Shown piece by piece: positions 1 to 8,300 of a stretch of 64,000 nucleotides of DNA. This DNA comes from an uncultured Monoglobus sp. (lineage in GTDB: Bacteria > Bacillota > Clostridia > Monoglobales > Monoglobaceae). The DNA lies in assembly GCA_947630135.1 (NCBI GenBank), contig CANRGH010000002.1, positions 124,001-188,000 of the forward strand. Reading direction: 5' to 3'. A program made the position numbers and the translations under genes. The notes beneath the pieces were generated by a model that ran no database searches, was not told where the DNA came from, and saw only the letters and a list, made by a program, of their open reading frames with translations. Position 1 is the stretch's first letter, and each line of letters begins with the position of its first letter.

Positions 1-1053
1 AACCGAAACAGTCAGAGCGCCGGATTTTTTCGCAAGCGTTTGTTTTATCGTTTGTATGCCGCTTTTCATGTGCTTTCGCAGCCACTTGAAAACACGGATC
101 AAGCACTTGCCGCACCACAGAATAACAATGCAGACCGCGCTTGTTTTCAAGAACCTGCCGCTCTTGATTTTACGCACAAGAGACAAGCCGGAGACGAGTA
201 TAACGGCTCCGCCCGCGGCTGCCGACGCGGTGGTAAGGCATTGAAGCATATATACGGGAATGTGCGAGGTCATGTGCGCGTCAAAAATCAAAGCGCAGAT
301 AGCGGCAGCTCCGATTACTGCTGCTGCGATTGCCGCGAGATGCACCTCGCTCCACACCGAATCGATCCAAACAGTCTTTTGCTCTCCATATCGGTTCTTT
401 CCGGCAACACATATTAGATAAACCATAAGCAGCAGAGCGAGAATAGCGCAGATAAGCGCATTAACAAAGGCTTTTCGCACGATCTCCGCCTGTCTGTTCC
501 AATCTTCTTCAAATTTTGCGGCGACCGCGTCGCTGATATTGGCGCAGACAGTGATTATATCTGTTCTGTTAAAGAGTGATATGTCCTCTAAAGTATTGGT
601 ATACATCATGCTTTGCCTTGCTCTGCCGTCATAGGTTATCATCCCTTTCGCGTCTCTCGCCGTGTATTGATACAAACGGACGTTTTTCAGCTGATCTGCG
701 TTTTGGGCGCCGCAGTTTGTGTATATTTTATCATTGACGGCCACAAAATAATTCACCACATCCGGCTCATACAAACAGCTCAGCCTTTCGGTCAGATTTT
801 CGTCAAGAGCCGCGACGTTTTTCACGTTGGCCGTGTCCTGATACGCGCTGAACACGGCGGCAGCCACACTGTTAAGCGCGGTATCAATAAATTGCGAGTC
901 CTCGAACGAGTTTTCAAAGCCGTAAATATATCTCTCTTCATCACAGTATCGAATAAATCCGTTTGTGGCGGTCAGCATACCCGCAGATATCAGCAGAACG
1001 CACAGAACAGCCGCGGCAAATTTTGTGTAACCGGAATATATAAGTCTTTTCAT
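1..1053 (-). CDS. Sensor histidine kinase, N-terminal part (cut by window edge)
   Basis: The ORF track misses this gene because its 3' end lies outside the window. Reading the minus strand from the ATG at 1053 gives 351 open codons to position 1. The start MKRLIYSGYTKF follows a good AAGGAGGT site. A first membrane helix lies at about residues 8-24, then an extracytoplasmic region of about 150 residues, then three more hydrophobic segments (for example NALICAILALLLMVYLI). The HisKA and ATPase domains would lie beyond the window, so the kinase call rests on this topology and on the position 15 bp downstream of an OmpR-family regulator. It would sense an extracellular or membrane signal and phosphorylate that regulator. 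I cannot exclude another type of membrane sensor. Confidence 0.75.
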   Translation of the reverse strand, partial: MKRLIYSGYTKFAAAVLCVLLISAGMLTATNGFIRYCDEERYIYGFENSFEDSQFIDTALNSVAAAVFSAYQDTANVKNVAALDENLTERLSCLYEPDVVNYFVAVNDKIYTNCGAQNADQLKNVRLYQYTARDAKGMITYDGRARQSMMYTNTLEDISLFNRTDIITVCANISDAVAAKFEEDWNRQAEIVRKAFVNALICAILALLLMVYLICVAGKNRYGEQKTVWIDSVWSEVHLAAIAAAVIGAAAICALIFDAHMTSHIPVYMLQCLTTASAAAGGAVILVSGLSLVRKIKSGRFLKTSAVCIVILWCGKCLIRVFKWLRKHMKSGIQTIKQTLAKKSGALTVSV

Positions 1054-1068
1054 TGTCAAATACCTCCT

Positions 1069-1749
1069 TTAAATTATTTTATAGCCGACTCCCCATACCA
1101 CCTTTAGATATTGGGGCTCCTTCGGGTTGATTTCGATCTTCTCCCGAATGTGGCGGATATGCACAGCTATGGTGTTGTCCCCCACCACAGTGTCCTCGTT
1201 CCACACATTTCTGTAAATCTCGTCGGGCGAGAAAACCTTGCCCCTATTCCTGACGAGCAGCTCAAGTATTCCGTATTCAAGAGGCGTCAGACGCACGTCT
1301 TTTCCTTCAACAGTTACCGTCCGCGTCTCGGTGTTGACCGTCAGACCCGAGATCGTGATAACGCCGTTTTGCTTTCCGATAGAGCCAAGGGCGGTGTAAC
1401 GGCGCAGCTGAGACTTTACCCGCGCCACCAATTCGGACGGATTATACGGCTTTGTCACATAGTCGTCCGCCCCGGCAGTCAACCCTAAGATTTTGTCGGC
1501 ATCTTCCGACTTCGCCGACAGCATGATCACCGGAATATTTCTGGATTTTCTCAACTTCATCAGCGTTTTTATGCCGTCCAGTTTCGGCATCATGATGTCC
1601 AAAATCATCAAGTGCACCTCGTTTTCACTCAACGCATCCAAAGCTTCAATGCCGTTATATGCTTTTATAACCTCGTAGCCCTCGCCCGACAAAAATATAG
1701 CGATGCTGTCCACTATATCTTTGTCGTCATCAACAACAAGTATTCTCAT
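1069..1749 (-). CDS. OmpR/VanR-family response regulator
   Basis: A 226-residue DNA-binding response regulator. The receiver domain (about 1-118) shows the acidic pair in VVDDDKD, the phospho-acceptor Asp in LMILDIMMPKLDG, and the switch Lys in DDYVTKPYNP. A winged-helix Trans_reg_C domain follows (about 130-226) with the typical end VWGVGYKII. The track starts at a GTG at 1758; the ATG at 1749 is better placed, about 8 nt after GGGAGG. The partial sensor gene follows 15 bp downstream, so the pair forms an operon. Receiver sequence and partner topology resemble the VanR/VanS group, but no van resistance genes are in view, so the regulon is unknown. Confidence 0.93.
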   Translation of the reverse strand: MRILVVDDDKDIVDSIAIFLSGEGYEVIKAYNGIEALDALSENEVHLMILDIMMPKLDGIKTLMKLRKSRNIPVIMLSAKSEDADKILGLTAGADDYVTKPYNPSELVARVKSQLRRYTALGSIGKQNGVITISGLTVNTETRTVTVEGKDVRLTPLEYGILELLVRNRGKVFSPDEIYRNVWNEDTVVGDNTIAVHIRHIREKIEINPKEPQYLKVVWGVGYKII

Positions 1750-1802
1750 TTCTTTCACCTCCCGATTTTATTGTAACAGATACTTATTAAGATTTGACAA
1801 TG

Positions 1803-1821
1803 AAATTTCTTAAAATTTCTT
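1803..1821 (-). promoter_or_regulatory. Tandem direct repeat, likely response-regulator box
   Basis: AAATTTCTT occurs twice, exactly 10 bp apart (1803-1811 and 1813-1821). OmpR-family regulators bind direct repeats with 10-11 bp spacing. The repeat lies between the candidate promoter at 1831-1859 and the gene start, beside a weaker TTGTCA-N19-TACAAT pair. Autoregulation by the adjacent regulator is inferred. Confidence 0.45.
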
Positions 1822-1830
1822 TATAAATTC

Positions 1831-1859
1831 AGTATAACATAAAACATAGTTGATCACAA
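1831..1859 (-). promoter_or_regulatory. SigA-type promoter of the two-component operon
   Basis: On the minus strand TTGTGA and TATACT are separated by 17 bp, about 80 bp upstream of the response regulator start. Confidence 0.55.
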
Positions 1860-1970
1860 CTTGATTGTGGGTAGATAATTAAATGATTTGTGTTCGTTTG
1901 GCGCGTTTACTTTCGTAGCACTGTAATGCGGATATTATCCGCCCGCGGCGGCATGTGGGGACATCACCGC

Positions 1971-2054
1971 AAACGTTAATGATTTGTGGCCTCGTTTATC
2001 CGTGAAAACGGAATACGGTTGTGCCTCGAACCAGTTTCACGGCTTCGGCCGCAG
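1971..2054 (+). repeat. Dispersed repeat family R2, copy 1
   Basis: About 84 bp with the core TGATTTGTGGCCTCGTTTA, then GGAATACGG and a CGGCCGCAG end. It matches copies at 53057-53141 and 53226-53307 in the same orientation. Each copy ends next to a block resembling part of the other intergenic repeats (CTCTCGAGGGAGAG here). It is non-coding with no visible transposase. Confidence 0.75.
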
Positions 2055-2128
2055 CCACTTCTCTCGAGGGAGAGGCAGACGGGGTGTTTGCGCTGCGGAA
2101 TAAAAATAAGCGGAGCCGGACGGCTCCG

Positions 2129-3064
2129 CTATTCAATATCAATTTCTATGCGATGTTCCAGGTCTCCGCTAAGGTCAAGCGATCTCATATAGTCGGCTAT
2201 CTCGCTCCGGGCCTCGTCGATCTCCGCCTTCAGGTCCGAGGCGGAAATCCGCAGCGCGCCGCCGCCCAGAATTATCAGCTGCTCAAGCCCGTCCGACGTC
2301 GCCACGCGGACGCGGTTGTTTTTGCTCAGCCTGTGTGAGGTCTTTTCGATATACATGTCGGCGGTCTCGCGCTCTTTGGTGTACACTATGTCGATATTGT
2401 GATAGCGCTCGACCTCGCCGGGGTTGTTTTTCACCTTATACGCGTCGTAGACCAGGATCACCTCGCATTTTTTAAAGCCGCGGTAATTGCACAGAATGTC
2501 CGCCAGCTTCATACGGGCGGTTTCCATGCTGTCGTCGGCGTATTTTTTAAGCTCGTCCCACGCGAAAATTATGTTGTAGCCGTCAACCAGAAGATAATTA
2601 TCGTCGTTTTGCCTTCTTTTTTCGGCGGCCGACGCGCGCCTTACGGACGTGGAAGGCATGACCGCGCTTGAGCGGCGCGCGGGCTCGTCATTATTCTCCG
2701 CGCGTCTGATCGGACCGTAGGTGCGCTCGAATATCCGCATAAGCTCCTTGTCGGCGGCAATGCTGTCAACAAATTCCTTGGCCCGATTGCGCCCGTGAGC
2801 CGCGGCGGGCTCCGCTTCGCGCTTCAGCGCGCTCTCAAGATGCATATGCTCCGGGACCTCGTCCCACCGCACCGCGTATCCCGCTCCGTGCGAGCAAAAA
2901 ATCGAGTCCGCCGTATTGTCGGTGTCGGCGTCGCAGTCGTAGCCTATTTCCTCGATCACGCTCTCCGCGTCGGCGCAAGGAAAATATCCGCCCGGAATAC
3001 GCGTCAGCCTGCCGCGGCCTGCTGTATAGGCTGCGAGCTCCGCACCGTAGTCAAGCATTTTTTT
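2129..3064 (-). CDS. YacP/Rae1-like NYN ribonuclease domain (C-terminal part of the upstream GTPase, -1 frame)
   Basis: The track lists a 345-codon ORF from 3166, but its first 34 or so residues (RGQGDERRDRRGRKGRAARD) are the shadow of the GTPase frame. The meaningful sequence starts at KMLDYGAELAAYTAGRG, which continues the EF-G C-terminal domain where the upstream ORF breaks off. After the Tet-like tail and a charged linker comes a NYN/PIN-like domain of YacP (Rae1) type: LLVDGYNIIFAW, VILVYDAY, ETADMYIE and VATSDGLEQ supply the expected acidic residues. YacP/Rae1 of Bacillus is a ribosome-dependent endoribonuclease that cuts mRNA in the A site. Here it would be the C-terminal third of a protein of about 876 residues. 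It has no convincing RBS of its own. Confidence 0.8.
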   Translation of the reverse strand, partial: KKMLDYGAELAAYTAGRGRLTRIPGGYFPCADAESVIEEIGYDCDADTDNTADSIFCSHGAGYAVRWDEVPEHMHLESALKREAEPAAAHGRNRAKEFVDSIAADKELMRIFERTYGPIRRAENNDEPARRSSAVMPSTSVRRASAAEKRRQNDDNYLLVDGYNIIFAWDELKKYADDSMETARMKLADILCNYRGFKKCEVILVYDAYKVKNNPGEVERYHNIDIVYTKERETADMYIEKTSHRLSKNNRVRVATSDGLEQLIILGGGALRISASDLKAEIDEARSEIADYMRSLDLSGDLEHRIEIDIE

Positions 3065-4758
3065 ACGGGCGCCGCACCCGTCAGCACCGCGGTCTCGCCG
3101 TCGGTCGCGGGCGGCTCGACCCTTCCTCCCGCGGCGATCACGTCGCTCATCGCCCTGCCCACGCACTCGGACGGAACCTCTATCCTAAGGTCGTACCACG
3201 GCTCGAGCAGCACGCTCTCGGCCTGTCTGAGCCCCTGCCGCACCGCGCGGTATGTGGCTTGGCGAAAGTCGCCGCCCTCTGTGTGCTTTTTGTGCGCCCG
3301 ACCCGAGGCGAGCGTTATTTTTATATCGGTGATCGGCGAGCCCGTCAGCACGCCCAGATGAGTTTTTTCCTTGAGGTGCGTCATGATAAGCCGCTGCCAG
3401 TTTCGGTCAAGCTTGTCCTCGCTGCATTTGGTGAAAAATTTCACGCCGCTGCCCTGCTTGCCGGGTTCCAGGATAAGGTGGACTTCGGCATAGTGGCGCA
3501 GGGGCTCGTAGTGGCCAACGCCCTCGACGATGTTTGAGATCGTCTCCTTGTAGGCTATACCGCCGCGCTCAAACTCGACCTCAAGATTGAACCGCTCGAG
3601 AATGACCCGCCGCAGCACCTCGATCTGTATCTCACCCATGAGCCGCATGCGTATCTCGCGAAGCTGCTCGTTCCAGATTATGTCAAGTTGGGGCTCTTCT
3701 TCCTCAAGTATTCGCAGGCTTCGCAGGGCGGCGTGGACGTCCGTTCCCTCGGGCAGCCGCACCCTGTATGACAGCACGGGGTTCAGCAGCGACCCGCCGA
3801 GATTTTCCTCCGCGCCGAGGCCCTGACCCGGATAGGTTTTCGTGAGGCCCTGCACCGCGCAGACCTGACCGGCAAAGGCCTCGTCCGGCGTTTCAAATTT
3901 CTCGCCGGAGTATATCCGTATCGCGTCGATCTTCTCGCTGAACGGCGCACCGCCGCGGTCCTCGCCGCTTATGACCTCCTTGACCTTGAGCGAACCGCCG
4001 GTTATCTTGATATGTGTTAGCCGCGCGCCGCGCTCGTCCTCGGATATTTTGAACACCCGCGCCGCAAACTCGGGCTTGTATTTCGGAGGCTCGGTGTATT
4101 CCGAGAGAGCGTCCAGAAGCTCCTCGACGCCCTCGCATTTTAAGGCCGAGCCGAAAAAGCACGGGAATATCCCGCGTTCGGCGATTGCGCGAATGAGTTC
4201 GGCCTTGCCGATCCCGCCTCCGAGATAGGCGTCAAGCAGCGCCTCGCCGCACATGGCGGCGGCCTCGTCGAATTCCGAAGTTCCGACTTCCGCAAAGTCA
4301 AGGCAGCCGTCTCCGAGCCGCTTTTTAAGCTCCGACATAAGCGCGCCTCTGTCGGTCCCGTCAAGGTCCATTTTGTTTACGAATATAAAGGTTGGCACAT
4401 TGTAACGCTCAAGCAGCCGCCACAGCGTCTCGGTGTGGCTCTGAACGCCGTCTCTGCCGCTTATGACAAGCACCGCGTAGTCAAGCGCGCCGAGAGCACG
4501 CTCGGCCTCTCCGGAAAAGTCGGTGTGGCCCGGGGTGTCTACCAAAGTAAACTCGGTGCCTTTATAGCCGAATACCGCCTGTTTTGAAAATATTGTGATC
4601 CCGCGCTCGCGCTCGATCCTGTTGGTGTCAAGAAACGCGTCGCCATGGTCGACCCTGCCCCTGCGGCGTATCTCGCCGCTGAGGTACAACAAGGCCTCGG
4701 ACAAGGTGGTCTTGCCCGAGTCCACATGCGCCAGTATTCCGAACACGATCCTTTTCAT
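3004..4758 (-). CDS. EF-G/Tet(M)-like ribosome-associated GTPase, reading frame broken near its end
   Basis: A translation-factor GTPase of the EF-G superfamily, closest in layout to ribosomal protection proteins. Visible motifs are the P loop AHVDSGKTT (residues 9-17), RGITI, DTPGHTDF and NKMD. Domain II and the EF-G III-V domains follow. In frame, the protein goes out of register after GETAVLTGAAPVKK and stops 18 codons later with unrelated sequence (CLTTVRSSQPIQQAAAG). In the -1 frame the EF-G C-terminal domain continues and runs into a NYN nuclease (previous entry). It starts 1 bp after the phosphatase stop, so the two are co-transcribed. Tetracycline resistance should not be assumed: this GTPase-NYN architecture, as far as I know it, is a general clostridial translation factor. 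Confidence 0.85.
   Translation of the reverse strand: MKRIVFGILAHVDSGKTTLSEALLYLSGEIRRRGRVDHGDAFLDTNRIERERGITIFSKQAVFGYKGTEFTLVDTPGHTDFSGEAERALGALDYAVLVISGRDGVQSHTETLWRLLERYNVPTFIFVNKMDLDGTDRGALMSELKKRLGDGCLDFAEVGTSEFDEAAAMCGEALLDAYLGGGIGKAELIRAIAERGIFPCFFGSALKCEGVEELLDALSEYTEPPKYKPEFAARVFKISEDERGARLTHIKITGGSLKVKEVISGEDRGGAPFSEKIDAIRIYSGEKFETPDEAFAGQVCAVQGLTKTYPGQGLGAEENLGGSLLNPVLSYRVRLPEGTDVHAALRSLRILEEEEPQLDIIWNEQLREIRMRLMGEIQIEVLRRVILERFNLEVEFERGGIAYKETISNIVEGVGHYEPLRHYAEVHLILEPGKQGSGVKFFTKCSEDKLDRNWQRLIMTHLKEKTHLGVLTGSPITDIKITLASGRAHKKHTEGGDFRQATYRAVRQGLRQAESVLLEPWYDLRIEVPSECVGRAMSDVIAAGGRVEPPATDGETAVLTGAAPVKKCLTTVRSSQPIQQAAAG
3058..3064 (-). other. A7 slippery heptamer at the frame change
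   Basis: On the minus strand the junction reads CCC GTA AAA AAA TGC. A AAA AAA is a canonical -1 slippery heptamer. Slipping back one base, or inserting one A, joins the GTPase frame to KKMLDYG and the NYN domain. The sequence cannot tell programmed frameshifting from a homopolymer indel. Confidence 0.7.
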
Positions 4759-4759
4759 A

Positions 4760-5206
4760 TTAAATCTCCTTCATCAGTCCCTCAAGGCCCAGCATAATAT
4801 CGTCGTATGTAACGTCAAAATTTCCGGTGTACCACGGGTCGGCGACATCTCGCGAAAGGCCCGCATATTCAAGCATGAGCTTGACCTTTCCCTCCGGGTC
4901 GCCGCCGAATATCCGCTTCATGTTGCGGATATTGGCGCCGTCCATGCCGATAAAAAGATCATAATCGTCATAGTCCGAGTTTACAAGCTTGCGCGCCCGT
5001 TTGCCCTTGGCCGAGATTCCGTGCTCGGCCAGCTTGCGCTTTGTGCCCGGATGCACCGGATTGCCGATCTCCTCATAGCTCGTCGCGGCCGACTCAATCA
5101 GAAATTCATCAGCCCGCCCGGCCTTTTTCACCATATCCTTGAGCAAAAACTCAGCCATTGGCGACCTACAAATATTGCCGTGGCACACGAATAATATTTT
5201 TATCAT
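4760..5206 (-). CDS. Low-molecular-weight protein-tyrosine (or arginine) phosphatase
   Basis: A 148-residue LMW-PTP, the usual length. The CX5R phosphate loop is at the N terminus (VCHGNICRSPMAEF, residues 8-21), and the general-acid Asp is in DVADPWYTGNFD near residue 120. In Firmicutes these enzymes remove phosphate from tyrosine or arginine residues (YwlE, PtpA types); the substrate cannot be read here. It is the first gene of a unit with the GTPase-NYN gene, whose RBS lies inside its last codons. A TACAAT -10 element lies about 40 bp upstream with no clear -35. Confidence 0.92.
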   Translation of the reverse strand: MIKILFVCHGNICRSPMAEFLLKDMVKKAGRADEFLIESAATSYEEIGNPVHPGTKRKLAEHGISAKGKRARKLVNSDYDDYDLFIGMDGANIRNMKRIFGGDPEGKVKLMLEYAGLSRDVADPWYTGNFDVTYDDIMLGLEGLMKEI

Positions 5207-5324
5207 TGTTTTTAATCCTCCAAAATAAACGGTTTATCCGAATAACATTGTACCACACCCGCGCCGCAAAATCCACTGTTTTATAAAATATTTTTAATTC
5301 ATTCCGCAGCGCCCGCAAACAGCG

Positions 5325-5352
5325 GAAAGGCGGAGCCAAAGCCCCGCCTTTC
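5325..5352 (-). terminator. Hairpin after the GH95-CE8 gene
   Basis: GAAAGGCGG pairs with CCGCCTTTC around a 10-nt loop, 36 bp after the stop. It has no T-run on the minus side, so it may only be a 3'-end-stabilising hairpin. Confidence 0.45.
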
Positions 5353-5387
5353 TCTTGGGAAGAAATCTATAATAATTTTTAAAATTA

Positions 5388-8300
5388 TTATTCAAAATCC
5401 TGATACTCTATCGTCAGGTTATCGAAATAGTACTCCATCTTGTTTGCCGTGTTGCCCTTGTTATCCATGTAAATATTGAAGTACAGATTATCGAGGTTTA
5501 CATCTGTGGGATAATCCGCCGAGCCTGCCGCGGCTATGGTAAACGGCTTTTTGTTCAGTATCTCCATGTCTTTGTCGCGGTCATACAGAGTCGATGTTAT
5601 GCTCTTGTTTTCAAGATCGATCAGCGCCTCGATCGTGTACCATCTGTTTTTCATGGTGTTATTTTTGTCAAACTGAGTGTTGTCGCCGTTTATGCGGGCG
5701 TTGCCCGGTCCGAACAGATTTATCTGTCCCCAGCCCTTCATTACAGCCCAGCGGGCGAAGCGCGTTTGATCGGCAATGTTTTGGCCTTTATTATCCGTGC
5801 TTGTCGCCAGATCGAAATACGACTGGTCGGACGGATAGTAATCGGTCGTCTCCATCAGAAAATCATAGCTGAACTTTATTGTCTTGCTGTTGTTTAAAGT
5901 TCCGTTTCCCAAAAGCTTTTTAAGGTCAAAGCTTACGCCGACGTTATTCTTAACGGTCGCTCCTTCGTTTTTGGTCAGCTTATACACAACGTTGCCCGAG
6001 CCGAGGTTCGCGCTCTCGCTGCCGTTTGCGGTGTAAACGCCCGCGCTGAAACCGCTTGCCGCCGTGATCGTCGGATCCATTCCGGCGAAGTCGGTGCTTG
6101 TCTTTGTAATAGTCTCCATCTTTTTCGCGCTCACGTCAAATGTCTTTGTATCACCCTTGGCTCCCGTGATCTCCGCTTCAAGCGTGTCTATATTATACGC
6201 CGTGTCCGAGATCGAGGCCGTCACGGTGTATGTGCCGACCGGGATATTCTCGGCGGTGTAGCTCGCGGTTGTCTGATTTGCGGGAACGGTGACGTTCACG
6301 GTCTTTATCACCGCGTTGTTTTTCTTGACCCTGATAGTGACGGTCTGCTCATTATCGCTCGCGGGATTAAGCGTGACATTGCCGTTCAATGTGAACACGT
6401 TCTCGGTGTCGCTTGTGGGCTGTATCTTAAAGGATATCGACTTTTTGTCGCCGATCGACTTATCGGCCGCCGTTCTCGCGTAGAGTATCACGGTGGCGTC
6501 TATCGGCTGCTCGCCGTTTGCGGGGCGGATAAGGCTCAGCTTGTTTCCGTTAACCGTCGCGAACTCGCTGTCGCTCTCCCATTTAAACTCGTATCCGCTC
6601 GGCGCGGCGGGGAGGTCGATCTCGCTTTTGGTTCCGTCGCTTGTGTCTATATTCGTTGAGGCAAGAACGCCGTCAACGCCCTCATATTTGCTTTTAACTC
6701 CCGCGGGATCCCAATCATCCGAGCCCTTTGTGAAGGTGTAGGGATTGTATCGGAGCATTGTCCACTCGTCAAGAAGCTGTCCGCGGCGCTTTGAAACGTC
6801 TACAGCCTTACCTGAATCATCAACGCTGCCGTACTCGTAAAATCTTGCTTCCTCGGGCTTATTGCCGCTCATGTCGGTCCAGCCGGAACTTGAGATCAGA
6901 TACGGATCAGAACTTGAGCCTTTGGCCGCGTTTCCGATTTTAGTGTTGATATACGCCGCGGCGGGTCCCGGAGGCGCGCCCCATGGTCTGCCCATATTTC
7001 CGGGCTGAGCCACGCTTGAACCTGTGACATAGCAGTTATAGAACAAATAGCCTTCAGACTCTTTGGTGTTGCTGGGAGCCGTTACAGTGGCGGACTCACC
7101 TTTTCCGCCCGCGTTGACATAAAGCTCGCAGTTATCGAACACGGCTGTCGCGCTGCCGCAGATATAGTCGGTTGTTCCGCCGAGCTTGCAGTTCTTGAAG
7201 TACATTCTGCCGCTGTTGATACCTATCGTGTCCTGGGTCGATATAATCTCGCAGTTTAAGAACACAGCCTTGTCCGCCGAGCAGTGAAGCGCGGCGCATC
7301 GCTCTCTGGGACTGCCGTCAACGCCCTTGTATGTTATATTGTCGCGGGACTGCAAATACGCGTTTATCTCATCATCGCTCTTGCCCGCGGCTTTCTGCTC
7401 GTTTATCCATTCCACCCTGTGGAAATTTCCATTGTTTGTGTCCGGATCAACGCCGGTAATATCGGTGAGTTCTTCCTCGGTATAATATCTGTTGTATGAA
7501 TTTTCCAGTATCAAATTCTCGGCTGTAAATCCTGTCGCGGTCTTGTCGACTTTAAGCGCCGGGCCCCAGTCCTTCGGACCGTAACTCTTGCCGTCGCCTA
7601 TCGCTTGCGGATCATAGTAACCGCTTTCGTTGCAGCTGTCGTAAAGCGAGCCCAGTCCGTAATACCATGTCAAAAGCGCGTCTCCCTCGCTGCCCGCCTT
7701 TTTGCGCAGCGTTATGTACGGAGTTTTTACAACGATCTGCTCGCGATATGTGCCGGGGGCTATGTCAATATATACTCGGTCGGCTTCCGATTTGGGATTC
7801 ATTGCCGCGGCCGCGGCTACCGCCTCGGATATGGTGTTGTATTTCGTCTCGCCTATATAAACTCCCTTAGCCGCGGGGTCCGCGGTCGGAGCCGCTGTGG
7901 GCTTTGCCGTTGGCGCAAGAGTCGGGGCGTTGGTCGGATTTGCCGTAGGAGCAGTTGTGGGCGCGTTGGTCGGAGCCGCTGTGGGCGCCGCTGTAGGAGT
8001 CGAGGCAGGAACATCAGTTCCTACCTCGTATACCGCGCCTTTCGGTTCGATCGTGTCTGTGCCGTCCCAGACATACAGCTTTACTTTTCCGGTTTCGGGC
8101 TTTTTGAAGTCGAGATTTTTAACGTCCGTGCCTTCTATGTCGTATACCGCCGAGTCGAGCATGATCTTTTCGTCGCTCTCGTCGTACACACCGACCATCA
8201 GCTTGGCCTTGGGGCTTGCCTCGGTTCCGTTGTAGCTGAGGCTTACGCCGAGAGTGCCGTCCGCGCCGTAAGAGGCGTTTGTGATCTCATAGTCATAGCT

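Larger units (their letters stand above)
1759..2128. other. Intergenic region with repeats
   Basis: This 370-bp gap holds the two-component promoter at its left end, then the short palindrome GCGGATATTATCCGC (1928-1942) and one copy of the dispersed repeat described at 1971-2054. I see no gene or tRNA in it. Confidence 0.6.

Noticed and set aside
2129-3166. NYN ORF as an independent gene starting at 3166
   Set aside because: The first 34 or so residues are an out-of-frame reading of the GTPase, and no RBS precedes 3166; the protein likeness starts at the A7 run.
2129-4758. Tetracycline resistance gene
   Set aside because: The GTPase resembles Tet(M)-type factors, but the NYN-fused architecture, chromosomal context and lack of mobile-element genes point to a housekeeping translation factor.
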